Source: Euclidia mi (Eukaryota > Arthropoda > Insecta > Lepidoptera > Erebidae). Taken from it: 64,000 bases of DNA. The translations under genes and the position numbers were made by a program. The stretch spans positions 88,453,034 to 88,517,033 of the forward strand of contig OX123186.2 in the NCBI GenBank assembly GCA_944739405.2, given 5' to 3'. The stretch's first letter is position 1, and every line of letters starts with the position of its first letter. The notes beneath the pieces are model-generated. The model made no database searches and was not told the origin of the DNA. It saw only the letters and a program-made list of their open reading frames with translations. Positions 23,981 through 34,979 of this stretch are shown here, piece after piece.

Positions 23981-23985
23981 AGCTT

Positions 23986-24066
23986 ATCAATCTATTTGCG
24001 CCCAACACCCGAATCAATCTATTTGCGCCTAACACCCGAATCAATCCATTTGCGCCCAATACTCGA
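23986..24066 (+). repeat. Three tandem 27-bp units
   Basis: Units starting ATCAATCTATTTGCGCC repeat at 23986, 24013 and 24040 and end AACACCCGA or AATACTCGA. A SINE head follows directly. Confidence 0.85.
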
Positions 24067-24080
24067 ATCGATAAGCAACG

Positions 24081-24155
24081 ATAGCCTAGTGGAGATACTA
24101 ACATACCTACTGCTATGCGGAGGGTGTCGGCTTCGAATTCACGGTGCTTACCACT
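24081..24155 (+). mobile_element. tRNA-derived SINE head
   Basis: GATAGCCTAGTGG (A box) and CGGCTTCGAATTCACGG (B box) have tRNA-like spacing. The body is not recognisable further right, so it is truncated. It is distinct from the 24326 family. Confidence 0.6.
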
Positions 24156-24325
24156 GACTTAAGTAGGTAATATTCTATTCTACCATATACACACATCACC
24201 AACTAGTCCCAAACTAAGCTTGTACTATGGGTACAAGATAATGGATAAACATCAACACAACAACAAACATAAACATAGGTACATAATTTTTTTTTTTGTA
24301 AATACATACATAGGTATTATACATA

Positions 24326-24582
24326 GACTGCCTCCGTGGTCCAGTGGACAGCGTATGCGACTGCTGATCGGAGGTCCCGGGTTCGATTCCCGGGTCGGGC
24401 AAGTGTTACCTACTGGGTTTTACCGAATTCTCAGTAGCAGCACGGAGTCTGGTGAAGCGCCCGGTAACAGCAATAGGCTCGCCCCCTATTACGTGGGACC
24501 AAACAATTCATGGCGAATTGTGTAATATTACACTTCTGCCTACCCCTTCGGGGATACAGGCTGAGTCCATAAGAAAAAAAAA
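24326..24582 (+). mobile_element. tRNA-derived SINE, uninterrupted copy
   Basis: The head GACTGCCTCCGTGGTCCAGT (A box) and GGTTCGATTCC (B box) is followed by the body with GCTCGCCCCCTATTACGTGG and CTACCCCTTCGGGGATAC, and an A-rich tail. It is the same family as 9533-10090 and shows the state of that copy before its insertion. Confidence 0.9.
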
Positions 24583-24712
24583 TATACATCATGTTCACAA
24601 CATCCATGTTCATGCACGCAAATGTTTGACTTACTTGATACTTGATGGCACGGGCTGTTTCCGCAACTCCACGTCTTGGCGTGTATTTTGCGTGCGGGTG
24701 GGAATGGTGTCT

Positions 24713-26369
24713 TTATTCGAGCCACCCCAGCTCTTCGAGGAAGGCCAGCAGACTCTTGATGTGGCCCACGGCCTCCCTCAGGGTGCTGTATCTGGTCAGG
24801 TACTGCTGCCTGTACTGTGCGACCTTAGGGCAGTCGAGGAGCAGGTGGGCTGCCGTCTCGTCTGCTGCCATACAGGCCCTGCACAGCGGGCTGTCGGTGA
24901 TACCTATAGTAAATAGGTGTTTATTAAAGAATCCGTGTCCTATGTAGGCGGCCGTGACTGTCCGTAGTTGTTGTTTGGACAGCCGGAGGATTTGTTTGGC
25001 TATCTTACCGTCTACTGCGGGAAGAGCCTCCTTGGCCTGCCTACATGTTTCAATACCAATCCAGGACTGGTTTTGTTTGGTCCTGGTCCTATTTCTTACC
25101 AGGTTGCGATAAAAACCAGAAGGGAGGGGAATAATGGCAATCTAAAGTGGCCCCTCTTCTGGCGAGTACGTCGGCTGCGTCATTTCCTCTTGAGCCACTG
25201 TGGCCCTTGATCCATTGCAGTGTTAATTTGTTTAGTTTACCTACCTCTGTTAGTTTCTGGTGGCATTCAAGCGTGAGTGCCGAGGTGATAGTATGGCTTT
25301 TGAGGGCTGAGAGGACAGCCTTACTATCTGAGAGGATCCTAATGGACCGTTCCCTTACCTCACGTGCCATGATTGCTGTGGCAGCTAGGATTATGCCAAA
25401 ACATTCGGCCTGGTAGACCGTGTTGTAGGCTCCCAGCGGTGCTGCGATGTTGATGTTTAGGTCCTCGGAGAATACTCCTGAACCCGTACCTGTATCCGTT
25501 TTGGACCCATCTGTGAAGATCGTGAGCTCGTTGTGGTTAACTGCTCCGTACGTGCAGATCCTCGTACAGTTGGATTTTGTATTTCTTGTCGAAAACATAT
25601 TGTTTCGGTATGCGGTCGCTTATTGCTTGTGTGATAGGAACTTCTTTGAAGAGTGTATTTAAGTTGTTAGTGTGCGGTGTATTCGTGTCTTTCCAGAGCT
25701 TCAGGGCTCTCAGCCGGACTGCCGACATCGTTGCTTCCTGTTGTATGAGCAGGTGCAATGGAGGCAGATCCAGCAACACTTCAAGTGCCGCTGTTGGCGT
25801 TGTTTTCATACAGCCCGTGGCCGCTAGGCACGCAAGTCTTTGAAGCTTCTGAAGCTTGTTGGCGGCCGTTATTAGGTTGGTCCTAGGCCACCACAGTACT
25901 GCGCCGTAGCTTACCATCGGACGTATTATTGTCTTATAGAGCCATAAGACAATTTTGGGGGATAGGCCCCAGCGTTTTCCTATCATCTTCTTGCACTGCC
26001 AGAAAATGATGCTGGCTTTATTGAGCTTATTTTCCATGTGGCTGTTCCATGTCAATTTGCTGTCGAGAGTGACACCTAGGTACTTGACCTCGGTAGACAA
26101 CTTAAGCTCTGTATCGAATAACCTGGGCAATCGGTAAGTACCCAGCGCGCGTTTGTGTGTGAACATAACTAGTTCGGTCTTGGTCGGGTTTACAGATAAT
26201 TCGTACTCATTACACCACCACTCCACTATGCGTAGGGCTTGTTGGGTTAGGTCGTACACTGTACTGGTTACCTTACCTGAGGTGAGTATGGTTAGATCAT
26301 CTGCATAACCTATTGTATAGAAGTATCTCGCGTTGAGTTTGTCTATAAGTTCATTGATGACTAAGTTCC
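24713..26369 (-). pseudogene. I-like LINE ORF2, 3' part: RT palm, RNase H and CCHC finger
   Basis: On the - strand the order is NLVINELIDKL and YADD (26307-26296), the RT thumb (LGVTLDSKLTWNSHM, 26259-25537), an RNase H domain (IFTDGSKT, YQAECFGI and LSDSKAVL, 25598-25089), and a C-terminal zinc-binding block LCRACMAADETAAHLLLDC ending in TAA at 24715-24713. RNase H plus endonuclease-type RT marks the I/Loa/Nimb group. Frameshifts separate RT from RNase H and RNase H from the finger. The upstream RT continues at 30900-30743 after a 4.4-kb insertion. Confidence 0.88.
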
Positions 26370-27046
26370 TAGGTAAGACTAAGTAAAAATTTAAGGAAAT
26401 TAAAATAATGACTGTCGCATCTCAATATATTTATGAAAACTTGATATACGTTAGGAAAAATATAAATATGTTTTCGAAAATAAGCGACATGCATAGTATA
26501 AATACACGAAATAAAAATAAACTAGTGCTACCTTTAACTAGACTGCAAAAAATCAGTAACTCGTATAAGTGTCAAAGTATACGCTTCTACAACAAAATTC
26601 CAGGCAGTATTCAGGCATTAAGTTTAAATAAGTTCAAAGTATTTGTTAAGCAGAGTTTGTGTTCCAAAGCGTACTACTCAGTAAAAGATTACTTAGAAGA
26701 CAAGAATGCCTGGGGTTGAGTTTCTCCAATTTACACGCAGGCTAAAATGTCATGTAAATAGTATAAAATTACGAATATTTGACATTTGTAATTTATCTAT
26801 TTTGTTATTATTTATATTCTGACATTCTAAAATGACATCAGATTATTTTTATTTACTTTTATAGTAATTATTGTATTATGCTTTTGACATTTCCAAATTG
26901 ACATTCAATTATTTTATTTATGTTTGACATTTCCAATAACTCAAGTGACATTTAATAATTTTATATATATATTATAATTTCTTTTTTTTTGACATTTTCA
27001 AATTGACATTTAATTATTATTATTTATTTAGTGACATTTTAATTAG
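26370..27046 (+). mobile_element. 5'-truncated LINE: RT C-terminus and 3'UTR
   Basis: The 104-residue tail includes YIYENLIYVRKN, INTRNKNKLVLPLTRL, then SIRFYNKIPGSIQAL and a YYSVKDYL-type ending, the C-terminal pattern of Jockey/CR1-group RT proteins. After the stop at 26719 comes a 3'UTR with repeated TGACATT. It differs from the LINE ORF that follows. Confidence 0.7.
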
Positions 27047-27054
27047 ATGACATT
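26780..27054 (+). repeat. Ten TGACATT repeats
   Basis: TGACATT occurs at 26780, 26820, 26885, 26899, 26925, 26946, 26990, 27004, 27032 and 27048, all in + orientation, with AT-rich spacers of uneven length. The last copy overlaps the first ATG of the next LINE frame. Confidence 0.85.
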
Positions 27055-29998
27055 TTATTGTATAATTTTTAATATTATTGTTTACAACATATCAGCTGAC
27101 ATAAGTATTAACGATAGTTTTTGTTCCACTGAAGACACTTTAGGTGACTGCCTGCGACAATGCTTTGTTACCCAGCAATCCCAGCCATTGCTAAATGTTT
27201 GTCATATAAATGCGCAAAGCATACCTAGTCATCACAATGACTTACTGGAGACATTTACTGGTACAAATGTACACGCCGTCCTGATTTCGGAGAGTTGGCT
27301 AAAACCTGAACTACTCTCTACGTCTTACTCTCTACCCGGCTTCGTTTTAATACGTAATGACCGTACTGGCCGGAGAGGGGGTGGTGTCGCCATTTATCTC
27401 TGCAGTGCCATTTCATTTAAAATTATTGCGTCCTCACCGGCTTTTTCACCTGCAGAATACTTATTTCTGGAAATCGACGTCAAAGGGGCTAAAGCCGTTC
27501 TTGGCGTTGTGTATTGTCCACCGGCTCTTGATTATTTCTCCAGTATCGAACCGATACTGGAATCTTTAGGGTCAGAGTATGAACATCACATCATCATGGG
27601 CGATTTCAACACCAATCTCCATTTTCCCGAATCCAGCCGTTCCCGTAAACTCCTTGATATAATTGAGTCAGCCAACCTCCACATTCTGCCACTACAACCC
27701 ACTCACCACAACACTGATGGGGAGGATACGTGGCTCGACTTGATAATCACGTCTACTCCTGCCCTAGTTTCCCTCCATGGACAATTTCCAGCTCCTGGTT
27801 TTTCCCGTCACGACCTTGTATTCCTCTCATACCGCCTAAAACCCCCCAAATCCTTGCCTAAGGTTTTGCACAGGCGTTGTTTTGGTCGTATGGATTTAGG
27901 CAAACTCCGTGAAGACGCGGCGAATCTTAACTGGGCAACTATGGAAGGTTCCTCGACAATAAACGAAAAAGTTCGCATTTTTAATGATACAGTTTGTGAA
28001 CTATACGATGTCCATGCCCCTATACGGAAAGTTAAATTAAAACGACCACCGGCACCCTGGATTACCAGGGGTGTACGCATGGCAATGAGGCGTAGGGACC
28101 GGGCCTTCCGGATCTACAAAAAGGATCGCGGCGATGATAACTGGAACCTGTTCAAGTCTGCAAGGAATCGGTGCAATCAGATGGTACGCAATGCTAAACG
28201 CCAATACATTCTGCATAATATTTCTTCCTCTTCCCCTGCCGATATCTGGAAGTTCCTCGGAACTTTAGGTATCGGCAAACAGCGACGTGATAGCTGTCTT
28301 GGGACACTCAGTCTGGATGACATCAATACACATTTCACAACCACCACCACATTAGATCAACAGACTGAGTGTCTCACAGTAAACTACTTAGCTTGTCTAA
28401 CCCGACCCAACATAGAATCCTTCCACTTTTCTCCACTAGCCCCGGATGAGATCAAGAAGATAATCCTTTCTATAAAGTCTAATGCGGTGGGATGCGACGG
28501 CATCAGCCGGCGCATGATCACTGCCATCTTAGACCAACTCCTTCTAGCCATCTCCCACGTTATAAACTTTTCTCTTACTTCTGGCACCTTTCCAGCCCTG
28601 TGGCGTAAAGCTTATATTATTCCTCTGCCTAAAGTCCAAAACCCTTCTCACCCGAATCACTTTCGTCCTATCTCTATTCTTCCTTTCTTGTCCAAAGTCC
28701 TTGAGTCCTGTGTCCAAAGGCAATTGTCTAGATTTGTCTACACAAATAACTTATTAAGCCCCTACCAATCTGGGTTCAGGCCTGGACACAGTACTACAAC
28801 GGCCCTTCTCAAAGTGACTGGCGATATTAGGGAGGGCATGGAGAACACCAAAGTCACTGTGTTGGCTTTGGTTGATTTTTCGAATGCCTTTAATACCGTC
28901 AGTCACGATGTCCTACTATCCCTCCTTACCCATCTTAAGATCTCATCCGAGGCTCTGGATTGGTTCTCAAGTTATCTTCGAGGACGCCAGCAGTCTGCCC
29001 GCCTCGACGAGTCCTCGTCGAAGTGGCGTGACAATAACTCTGGTGTTCCTCAAGGCGGTATTCTTTCTCCTTTATTATTTTCAATTTTTATTAATCTCCT
29101 AACTCAAAATCTTCAATGCGCTTATCACCTGTATGCCGATGACTTGCAGATATACTCTCAGGCATCTGTTGAAGACGTGTCATCCGCAATTCTCAAAGTT
29201 AACCGAGATCTAAGCGCCATACAGAGCTGGTCAAACAAGTTTGGATTGTATGTGAACCCTAGCAAATGCCAAGCAATTGTAATTGGTAGCCAATGCTTAA
29301 TTAAAAGACTGGACGTCTCAACTTTGCCACCAATAGTTTATGATGGTAATATCATAAATATGTGCCCAGTAGTCAAAAACCTTGGCCTACACATGGACTG
29401 TACGTTAAGCTGGCGAAACCACGTCACTCAAACTAGCAAAAAGATTACCGGTACTCTACGTGCTATCTATCGCCTAAGGAACTTCCTACCACCCAAAACT
29501 AAGACAATGCTTGTGCAAACTTTGGTATTTCCCTTGATCGACTATGGTGATGTATGCTACTATGACCTGAATGCAGATCTTCTTAATAAACTTGACCGTC
29601 TTCTCAATAACTGCATTCGATTTATTTTCAATCTTCGCAAGTATGACCACGTGTCTACTTATCGTTCCCAGTTGAAGTGGCTTCCTATTCGTCAAAGACG
29701 CAGTCTGCGTGCTCTCACTACTCTCTATTCTATCCTTATGTCTCCCAATACTCCCAACTATTTAAGTTCTTACTTCCAGTACTTATGCAGCAACCACGAT
29801 CGTAACCTTCGTTCAACTAATAACCTTCTCCTTCTTTGTCCTTCACATAGATCTTCTTTCATCCACTCTTCTTTTCCTACTCAAGCTATTCTTCTTTGGA
29901 ATGACCTTCCTCTCGAAATCAGGACGTCCACTACTAGGTATTGCTTTAAGACAAAGGTAAAGCAGCTTTTATTGGCTAAGTTAGCAGAAGTATCGTAA
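27047..29998 (+). CDS. Intact LINE ORF2: endonuclease and reverse transcriptase, 983 aa
   Basis: The AP-like endonuclease spans about residues 50-265: INAQS, LISESW (Glu), IIMGDFNTN (Asp186, Asn188), WLDLII and SRHD. The RT lies at about 480-740: VGCDGIS, HFRPISILPFLSK, SPYQSGFRPGHST, LVDFSNAFNTVSHDVL (Asp610), GVPQGGILSPLLF and YADD (696-699). A thumb/C-terminal domain follows with LKWLPIRQRRSLRAL. No RNase H is present. It acts by target-primed reverse transcription. All catalytic residues are present and the frame is unbroken. The clade looks CR1/Kiri-like within the Jockey group. The first 45 residues fall in the repeat-rich 3'UTR of the preceding LINE, so the natural start is uncertain and ORF1 is missing. 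Confidence 0.92.
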   Translation: MTFYCIIFNIIVYNISADISINDSFCSTEDTLGDCLRQCFVTQQSQPLLNVCHINAQSIPSHHNDLLETFTGTNVHAVLISESWLKPELLSTSYSLPGFVLIRNDRTGRRGGGVAIYLCSAISFKIIASSPAFSPAEYLFLEIDVKGAKAVLGVVYCPPALDYFSSIEPILESLGSEYEHHIIMGDFNTNLHFPESSRSRKLLDIIESANLHILPLQPTHHNTDGEDTWLDLIITSTPALVSLHGQFPAPGFSRHDLVFLSYRLKPPKSLPKVLHRRCFGRMDLGKLREDAANLNWATMEGSSTINEKVRIFNDTVCELYDVHAPIRKVKLKRPPAPWITRGVRMAMRRRDRAFRIYKKDRGDDNWNLFKSARNRCNQMVRNAKRQYILHNISSSSPADIWKFLGTLGIGKQRRDSCLGTLSLDDINTHFTTTTTLDQQTECLTVNYLACLTRPNIESFHFSPLAPDEIKKIILSIKSNAVGCDGISRRMITAILDQLLLAISHVINFSLTSGTFPALWRKAYIIPLPKVQNPSHPNHFRPISILPFLSKVLESCVQRQLSRFVYTNNLLSPYQSGFRPGHSTTTALLKVTGDIREGMENTKVTVLALVDFSNAFNTVSHDVLLSLLTHLKISSEALDWFSSYLRGRQQSARLDESSSKWRDNNSGVPQGGILSPLLFSIFINLLTQNLQCAYHLYADDLQIYSQASVEDVSSAILKVNRDLSAIQSWSNKFGLYVNPSKCQAIVIGSQCLIKRLDVSTLPPIVYDGNIINMCPVVKNLGLHMDCTLSWRNHVTQTSKKITGTLRAIYRLRNFLPPKTKTMLVQTLVFPLIDYGDVCYYDLNADLLNKLDRLLNNCIRFIFNLRKYDHVSTYRSQLKWLPIRQRRSLRALTTLYSILMSPNTPNYLSSYFQYLCSNHDRNLRSTNNLLLLCPSHRSSFIHSSFPTQAILLWNDLPLEIRTSTTRYCFKTKVKQLLLAKLAEVS

Positions 29999-30272
29999 CA
30001 TTTATATGTATTTATTTATATATGTATATATAATATGTATGTGTATGTAAGTGATGTATGTATGTAATATTATTATTATTTAATGTTATGTAATGTATGC
30101 GCATCCATCATATCTATTAAATATAATATAATAAAGTCAAACTCCACTTTTAAATACACCTACCATTAATCTCTGCACCACTCTAAGGTAGACTGGCAGA
30201 AAATGCCTAAGGCATTAAGTCCACCTTTATACGCTATGTGTGTATATAAAGTTAATAAATAAAAGTTAATAA
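29999..30272 (+). mobile_element. 3'UTR of the intact LINE
   Basis: It contains a TATG-rich stretch (30001-30075), then a conserved-looking hairpin with AAATGCCTAAGGCATT and TAAGTCCACCTTTATACGC, ending AAAGTTAATAAATAAAAG. A short hairpin followed by an AATAAA-like tail is common for LINEs of this group. Confidence 0.7.
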
Positions 30273-30742
30273 AAACATGTACTCAAACTTATGATAAAAT
30301 GTAAGGAGCAAGTACAATGCGGGAATTAGTAAACTTTTCAACTAATATTAGTGGCAACCTGTCTGGTGGCTTAGGCTGGCATGCTTATGCATACACCTAC
30401 TGATGGCGTGGAGGCATAATGATTCGGGTCGTGCTGGCTCCCTCAATCAAGGTTGAGCCGTACGATGGCTGTTGAATGCGGGCCATCAGCGGGCTGAGTC
30501 AGTTATAAGCGTCAGATGATATCCTGCATTGTACTCGCATCTAAACCTATTATGTCTGGACTTCAAAAAAATATAAACGAAGAGATGAAATGACAAAAAA
30601 AGCAATGACTCTGAGTTTGTTTTGGCCTTTCTTCTCAAGAAGTCATTTAGCTAGGAAAAGCCGGCTTCATCTAGAATAGGGTTTTGACATGTATAAGTGT
30701 TGTAAACAACCAAAATGCAGAAATAAATATGTCTTTATGTCT
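30273..30742. other. Remainder of the inserted block, unrecognised
   Basis: It lies between the LINE tail and the right edge of the insertion. No coding motif or terminal repeat was seen. Confidence 0.3.
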
Positions 30743-30900
30743 TTCCACAATAGCGGGGAGAGTACACCTCCCTGCGGGCACCCTTTAGTTATCAAGGCTG
30801 TCTGATTGTCGCCTTGCAGGCGCACTACCCTTTTGCTGAGCATGTTTTGGATCCACTGTATGAGCATCTGATCCACACCATGCCTGGCTAGGGCGTTGCT
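30743..30900 (-). pseudogene. Upstream RT segment of the same I-like LINE
   Basis: The - strand reads ALARHGVDQMLIQWI and then KGCPQGGVLSPLLW, which is RT motif 4. The next expected residues, N-L-V-I-N-E, are found at 26367 downward. TTCC stands at both break edges (26366-26369 and 30743-30746), and removing the intervening DNA restores the W-N codons in frame. Its 5' end abuts a tRNA-like SINE head at 30901. Confidence 0.85.
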
Positions 30901-30976
30901 TTGACTTGAGCGGGAATCTAACCCGTGACCTTCGGCGTAGCAGTCGCTTACACTCCCGCTGCGCCAACCGGTAGTC
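30901..30976 (-). mobile_element. tRNA-like SINE head
   Basis: The - strand has TTGGCGCAGCGGGAGTG (A box) and GGGTTAGATTCCCGC (B box) with tRNA spacing. A block CCCGTGCCTCAAAGAGC at about 31015, recognised from lepidopteran SINE bodies, lies in the opposite orientation nearby. It joins I-like LINE sequence directly on its downstream side. Confidence 0.65.
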
Positions 30977-31498
30977 AAAAGTGCGTATTGAATTATTGTC
31001 AACTATCGCTTGCCCCGTGCCTCAAAGAGCATGTTAAGCCGCTGGTCCCGGCTGTCATGAAAATCTCTGACAGTCGTTATAGAGTCAGTAGGTTACCTCT
31101 GAATAAACTAACACAAGTCTCACGATGGATTTTTTTTATTAGTATTTGGTCAAATCCGGTTAGAGTAGCAAGCAGACCCTGGTATAAAACTGGAATACGC
31201 ATGATGATAACCCGAATCGATGATCGAGGTTTGCAGACGCCTATCCACTATGGCCACTCCATGCTTGATGTAAGGCTGTGATCTTTCTATGTCCGGAGTG
31301 TCCTGTCCTGACGCTATCCTTTAAAATTTTATTTAAAGTTTAAATAAAGCGGATGGCCAGCGGAGGTCTATAAAAATGCGCTGCCGAGTTGGCACAAATG
31401 CCTACTCGCCTATATCACCTGTCTTATGACTTATGAGTGTTGTGACTCTAGCATAGAACCCCTGGCATGGCAAGGTGAACGTGCGACCGAACACCCAG

Positions 31499-31543
31499 AA
31501 AGGAGACCATTCTGATCCACCCTGGATCAGAATGGTCTCCTTT
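31499..31543. repeat. Perfect 20-bp hairpin, 5-nt loop
   Basis: AAAGGAGACCATTCTGATCC is followed by ACCCT and the exact reverse complement. Confidence 0.9.
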
Positions 31544-32057
31544 CGTGGATCGTAGGAGCTCACGTGCAACCAATGCTCGCGTACGTTTACACACAGGATT
31601 GTATACTTTAGCCAACAAAAGACACACGAAGAGTTGATAGTTTTAGCTTCTCTTCTAATAATTAGTAATAGCATAGTGTAATAGATTTTATTACACTATG
31701 GTAATAGTCTCTATAACTGAAATCAGCTGGGAAATCCTCTGCAAAGTGATGCTACGCTCGCTACTAAGAAGATCACTATATCAGCAGTGATTGGTTTGTA
31801 AGTAACTGCTTAGACCGAAATGATCAATGGTGTACGAGACGTACAAGGGTCAATATTTGTGTAGATGTTCCTAATGGACTGTAGGCTAATTAATAAAACA
31901 CCACTTTAGCACTGTCTCAATAATTGTTGTATATTATATTAGAGCACACAAAAACCACGCTACATCGCAAGACACGAGAAAGCGGAAGGGGAACAAATCC
32001 AACAGAGTTGACACACATAAAAAATATAAAATTTAATATTGGTGTCGCCAACAAACG

Positions 32058-32975
32058 GGTGATCATTATAGATGCCGGCGGGAAAAATTCCGAATCATTC
32101 CCGTCGAATACTTCGGAAGTATTCCGAAATATTCCGAAACTTTGGGAATATTTCAACTGTCAAAAAAAAACAGCAAAATCGACCTTACTAACTATTTCGC
32201 GCTTGGAAGTTGTAAATTATACTTTCTTTGTTTGCTTGCAAGGTTTACCTTTATTTGTTTTTATTGACTGGGCTATTACACGCGTTAGGTAGGTAGGTAA
32301 TGATTAATAGCTACCTATGCGACTCGCGAATACTCGCGATGCGTACAGAACTACATACAAACTAACCAGAAACATAGGTAGGTAACCCTTTTTCAAAAAA
32401 TAAATCAAATATGCTAGGCCTAGTTTTTTTATTCCACAACTAACATTTATAAAAATAGCATCCGATTTCGAAATAGGCAGGTACCTACCTAAACACAAAA
32501 GTATAAAAATCCTGTTAATCGCAGGCTAACATATCTACCTATAAAAACATCAACATATACTTATTCAATCCCATTTATAATAAAAACCCACCACACCACA
32601 CATAAACACGTTTATTCCCATTGAATTATTCGGGCGAAATATTCGGCGGAAACATTCGATTGCGGGGTACGAATCTTTCTCGCGGGGGGAGGGAAAACTT
32701 CTCCGGGGAGCATCTCCCCTCTTACCGCACCCCGCACCGCCATCGCCTGCACGCACGACTCGTGGCAGTCAGGCAGGCGCGCGCGGCGGCACCGGCCGGT
32801 GCACAAAGGGTGCGGCGGCCATCGACGATCGATGCAAAATACGATTTTTCAGCAAAATAAAATAAAAATATTAATTAAATTCGTTTTGAATAATTCTGAT
32901 TTAAAGAAACTTTCCCAGAAGTATTCCGGAATTATTCCGAATTTTTCAGAAGTTTTGCAACTATAGTGATCATCT
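32058..32975. mobile_element. Possible old inverted-repeat element with GC-rich core
   Basis: GTGATCATTATAG near 32058 is inverted as CTATAGTGATCATC near 32963. GAAAAATTCCGAAT and GAATACTTC-like blocks occur in matching inverted order. Arms are only roughly 70% alike by eye. A GC-rich core at 32620-32830 stands out from AT-rich flanks. Confidence 0.35.
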
Positions 32976-33117
32976 TGCATGTTACACTCGCCTTTGTCGT
33001 GAGGCTATGGAAAGGCATGGAGAATCTTTGGCTATTAGTCTCGACATTTTCAAACCCTCCGATACAGTCCGGTACTGCATGAACGCCGTGTTTCAAGTCT
33101 TCTGTGTCGGTCGGTCA

Positions 33118-34375
33118 TCAGTCATCATCATCATTGTCTTGTATTGCCCTGATCCCAATTTATTTGGGGTCGGCGCAGTACTTATGTCCTTCTCTTCCAT
33201 ACTTCTCTGTCACCAGTCATCCGATCATTTACCCTTTTCTCTTTCATATCCATCCTCACACAGTCCATCCATCTTTTCCTTGGCCGTCCTCTCCCTTTTC
33301 GTCCTTCTACATGCATAGTCATCACTTTTTTACCTACATACATCTCATCTCTCCGCATAACATGTCCATACCAGGCCAATCGGCTCCCTTGTATCTTTTC
33401 ATCAATAGACGCCACTTTCATACTACCTCTAACGTAATCATTCCTAATTCTGTCCATTCTTGTCACTCCACACATCCATCGTAACATTCTCATCTCTGCC
33501 ACATGCAATCGTTTCTCATCCATCTTCTTTGTAGCCCAACACTCAGCTCCATACAGTACGACAGGCCTTATAACCGACTTATACATGCGGCCCTTTAATT
33601 TCACAGGCATTTTGTGGTCGCATATTGTGCCTGAGACCTGTCGCCATTTCATCCATCCTGCGTTGATTCTTTGCCTAACATCCCGATCAATTTCGCCGTC
33701 ATCTTGCAGGAGTGAACCTGGGTAGCGGAAATCGGAGCTTACTGGTAGAAGTGTACCGCCGAGTGTAACCGGTGTAGGACTGGAGAGACCGCCAAAGTCA
33801 TAGAACATATATTCTGTTTTGGTTCTGCTTATTCTCAGGCCTACATTCTCCAATCTCTGCCGCCACTCCTCCAGCTTGCTCTGCACCTTCTGTCCACTCT
33901 CTGCTACCAGAACGATGTCGTCGGCAAACAGCATGCACCAGGGTGCCTCTTCCTGTATGTCCGATGATATAGCATCCATAATTAACAGGAAGAAGTAGGG
34001 GCTAAGAGCCGACCCTTGGTGCAAGCCTACGGCCACATCGAATCTGGCTGTGATACCAGCTGCAGATCGGACTTGCGTTCGGCATTCAGCGTACATGGCT
34101 TGAATCAACGTCAGGTATTTCCCAGGCACTTCTTTCTTCTTCAGGGCCCACCACACGACTTCACCGAGGCACTCGGTCATATGTCTTTTCAAGGTTGACG
34201 AACACCATGTGCAAGTTTTTATGCGCCTCCCTATATTTGTCGCACATTTGGCGAAATGCAAAAATGGGATCCACCGTACCTCGACCAGGCATAAAACCGG
34301 TCATCAGTATCTCAGTGTAAATGCTAGTGTGCCCCATGGGTTCCGTCTTATCGCCCAAACTTGATGTTGACCTAT
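33118..34375 (-). pseudogene. RTE-like LINE, 5'-truncated reverse transcriptase
   Basis: The - strand reads YREAHKNLHMVF and EKTYDRVPR (34358-34161). After a frameshift it continues with EVVWWALKKKEVPGKY, GLHQGSALSPYFF and MLFADDIVLVAES (catalytic FADD), then LKGRMYKSVIRPVVLYGAEC, RLAWYGHVMRRDE and GRGRPRKRW. This is the C-terminal half of an RTE/BovB-type ORF. The 3' end is a GAT-rich repeat at about 33118-33135. The frameshift inactivates it; the endonuclease part is absent. Confidence 0.88.
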
Positions 34376-34539
34376 TCTAACTATTGGAAAAATACCTACA
34401 TTGCTATGCAAATGGCATCTGTACATGGGCGATATTTCGGACGTCCTGCGGCTAAAGTAACTCGACAGTGCGGAAAGTAGACGAAGGCTTAGACTGACCA
34501 GGTTTTGAACAGTGATAACATTGGGGTGCTGATAATCCG

Positions 34540-34660
34540 ATCGTGTTTAACACGAAGAAAACACAGGTGAGCGCATTCTCAGCAAAAATATCTCCATTCC
34601 TTCCCAAACCCTATCTCCGTGACACTCCACTGCCAATAAAAGACGTCAACACAGTCTCTA
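34540..34660 (+). pseudogene. Short Jockey-type RT fragment
   Basis: The + strand reads VFNTKKTQVSAFSAK and then DTPLPIKDVN, matching the F-N-x-K-K-T-Q block just after the catalytic motif in Jockey-type RTs. Only about 40 codons are recognisable. Confidence 0.5.
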
Positions 34661-34689
34661 GGTCTTAGATTATATAACTGTCTAGGTAG

Positions 34690-34870
34690 CACCTAAGTAC
34701 CATCATTAACCTTGCTATAATCTTTCCAACTGCTGGGCACGAGCCTCTACTTCCTATAAGAAGGCCAAGGCCGTAATCCACCATGCTGGCCAAGTGCGGG
34801 TTGACTGACTTCACATGTATTTCGAGAACATTATTGAGAACTCCGGCCATGCAATCCGAATCTACCATCG
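34690..34870. mobile_element. SINE-body fragment
   Basis: It shares GGCCAAGGCCGTAATCCACC-like, CATGCTGGCCAAGTGCGGG and TTTCGAGAACATTATTGAG blocks with the complete copy at 22197-22511, in the same relative orientation. The tRNA head is missing. Confidence 0.7.
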
Positions 34871-34979
34871 AGGGTGTCATTAATCAGCATCCCGTAAACT
34901 CGAGGGTGTCATTATTCAAACTATGGAACTCGATACAAACCCGAAAATATTATTACTCTGGTTAGACCAATATATAAAT

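Noticed and set aside
23986..24066. CRISPR-like array
   Set aside because: Three directly adjoining 27-bp units without spacers; an animal minisatellite.
30901..30976. True tRNA gene
   Set aside because: A and B boxes are present but the acceptor stem does not pair, and it is fused to LINE sequence, as in a SINE.
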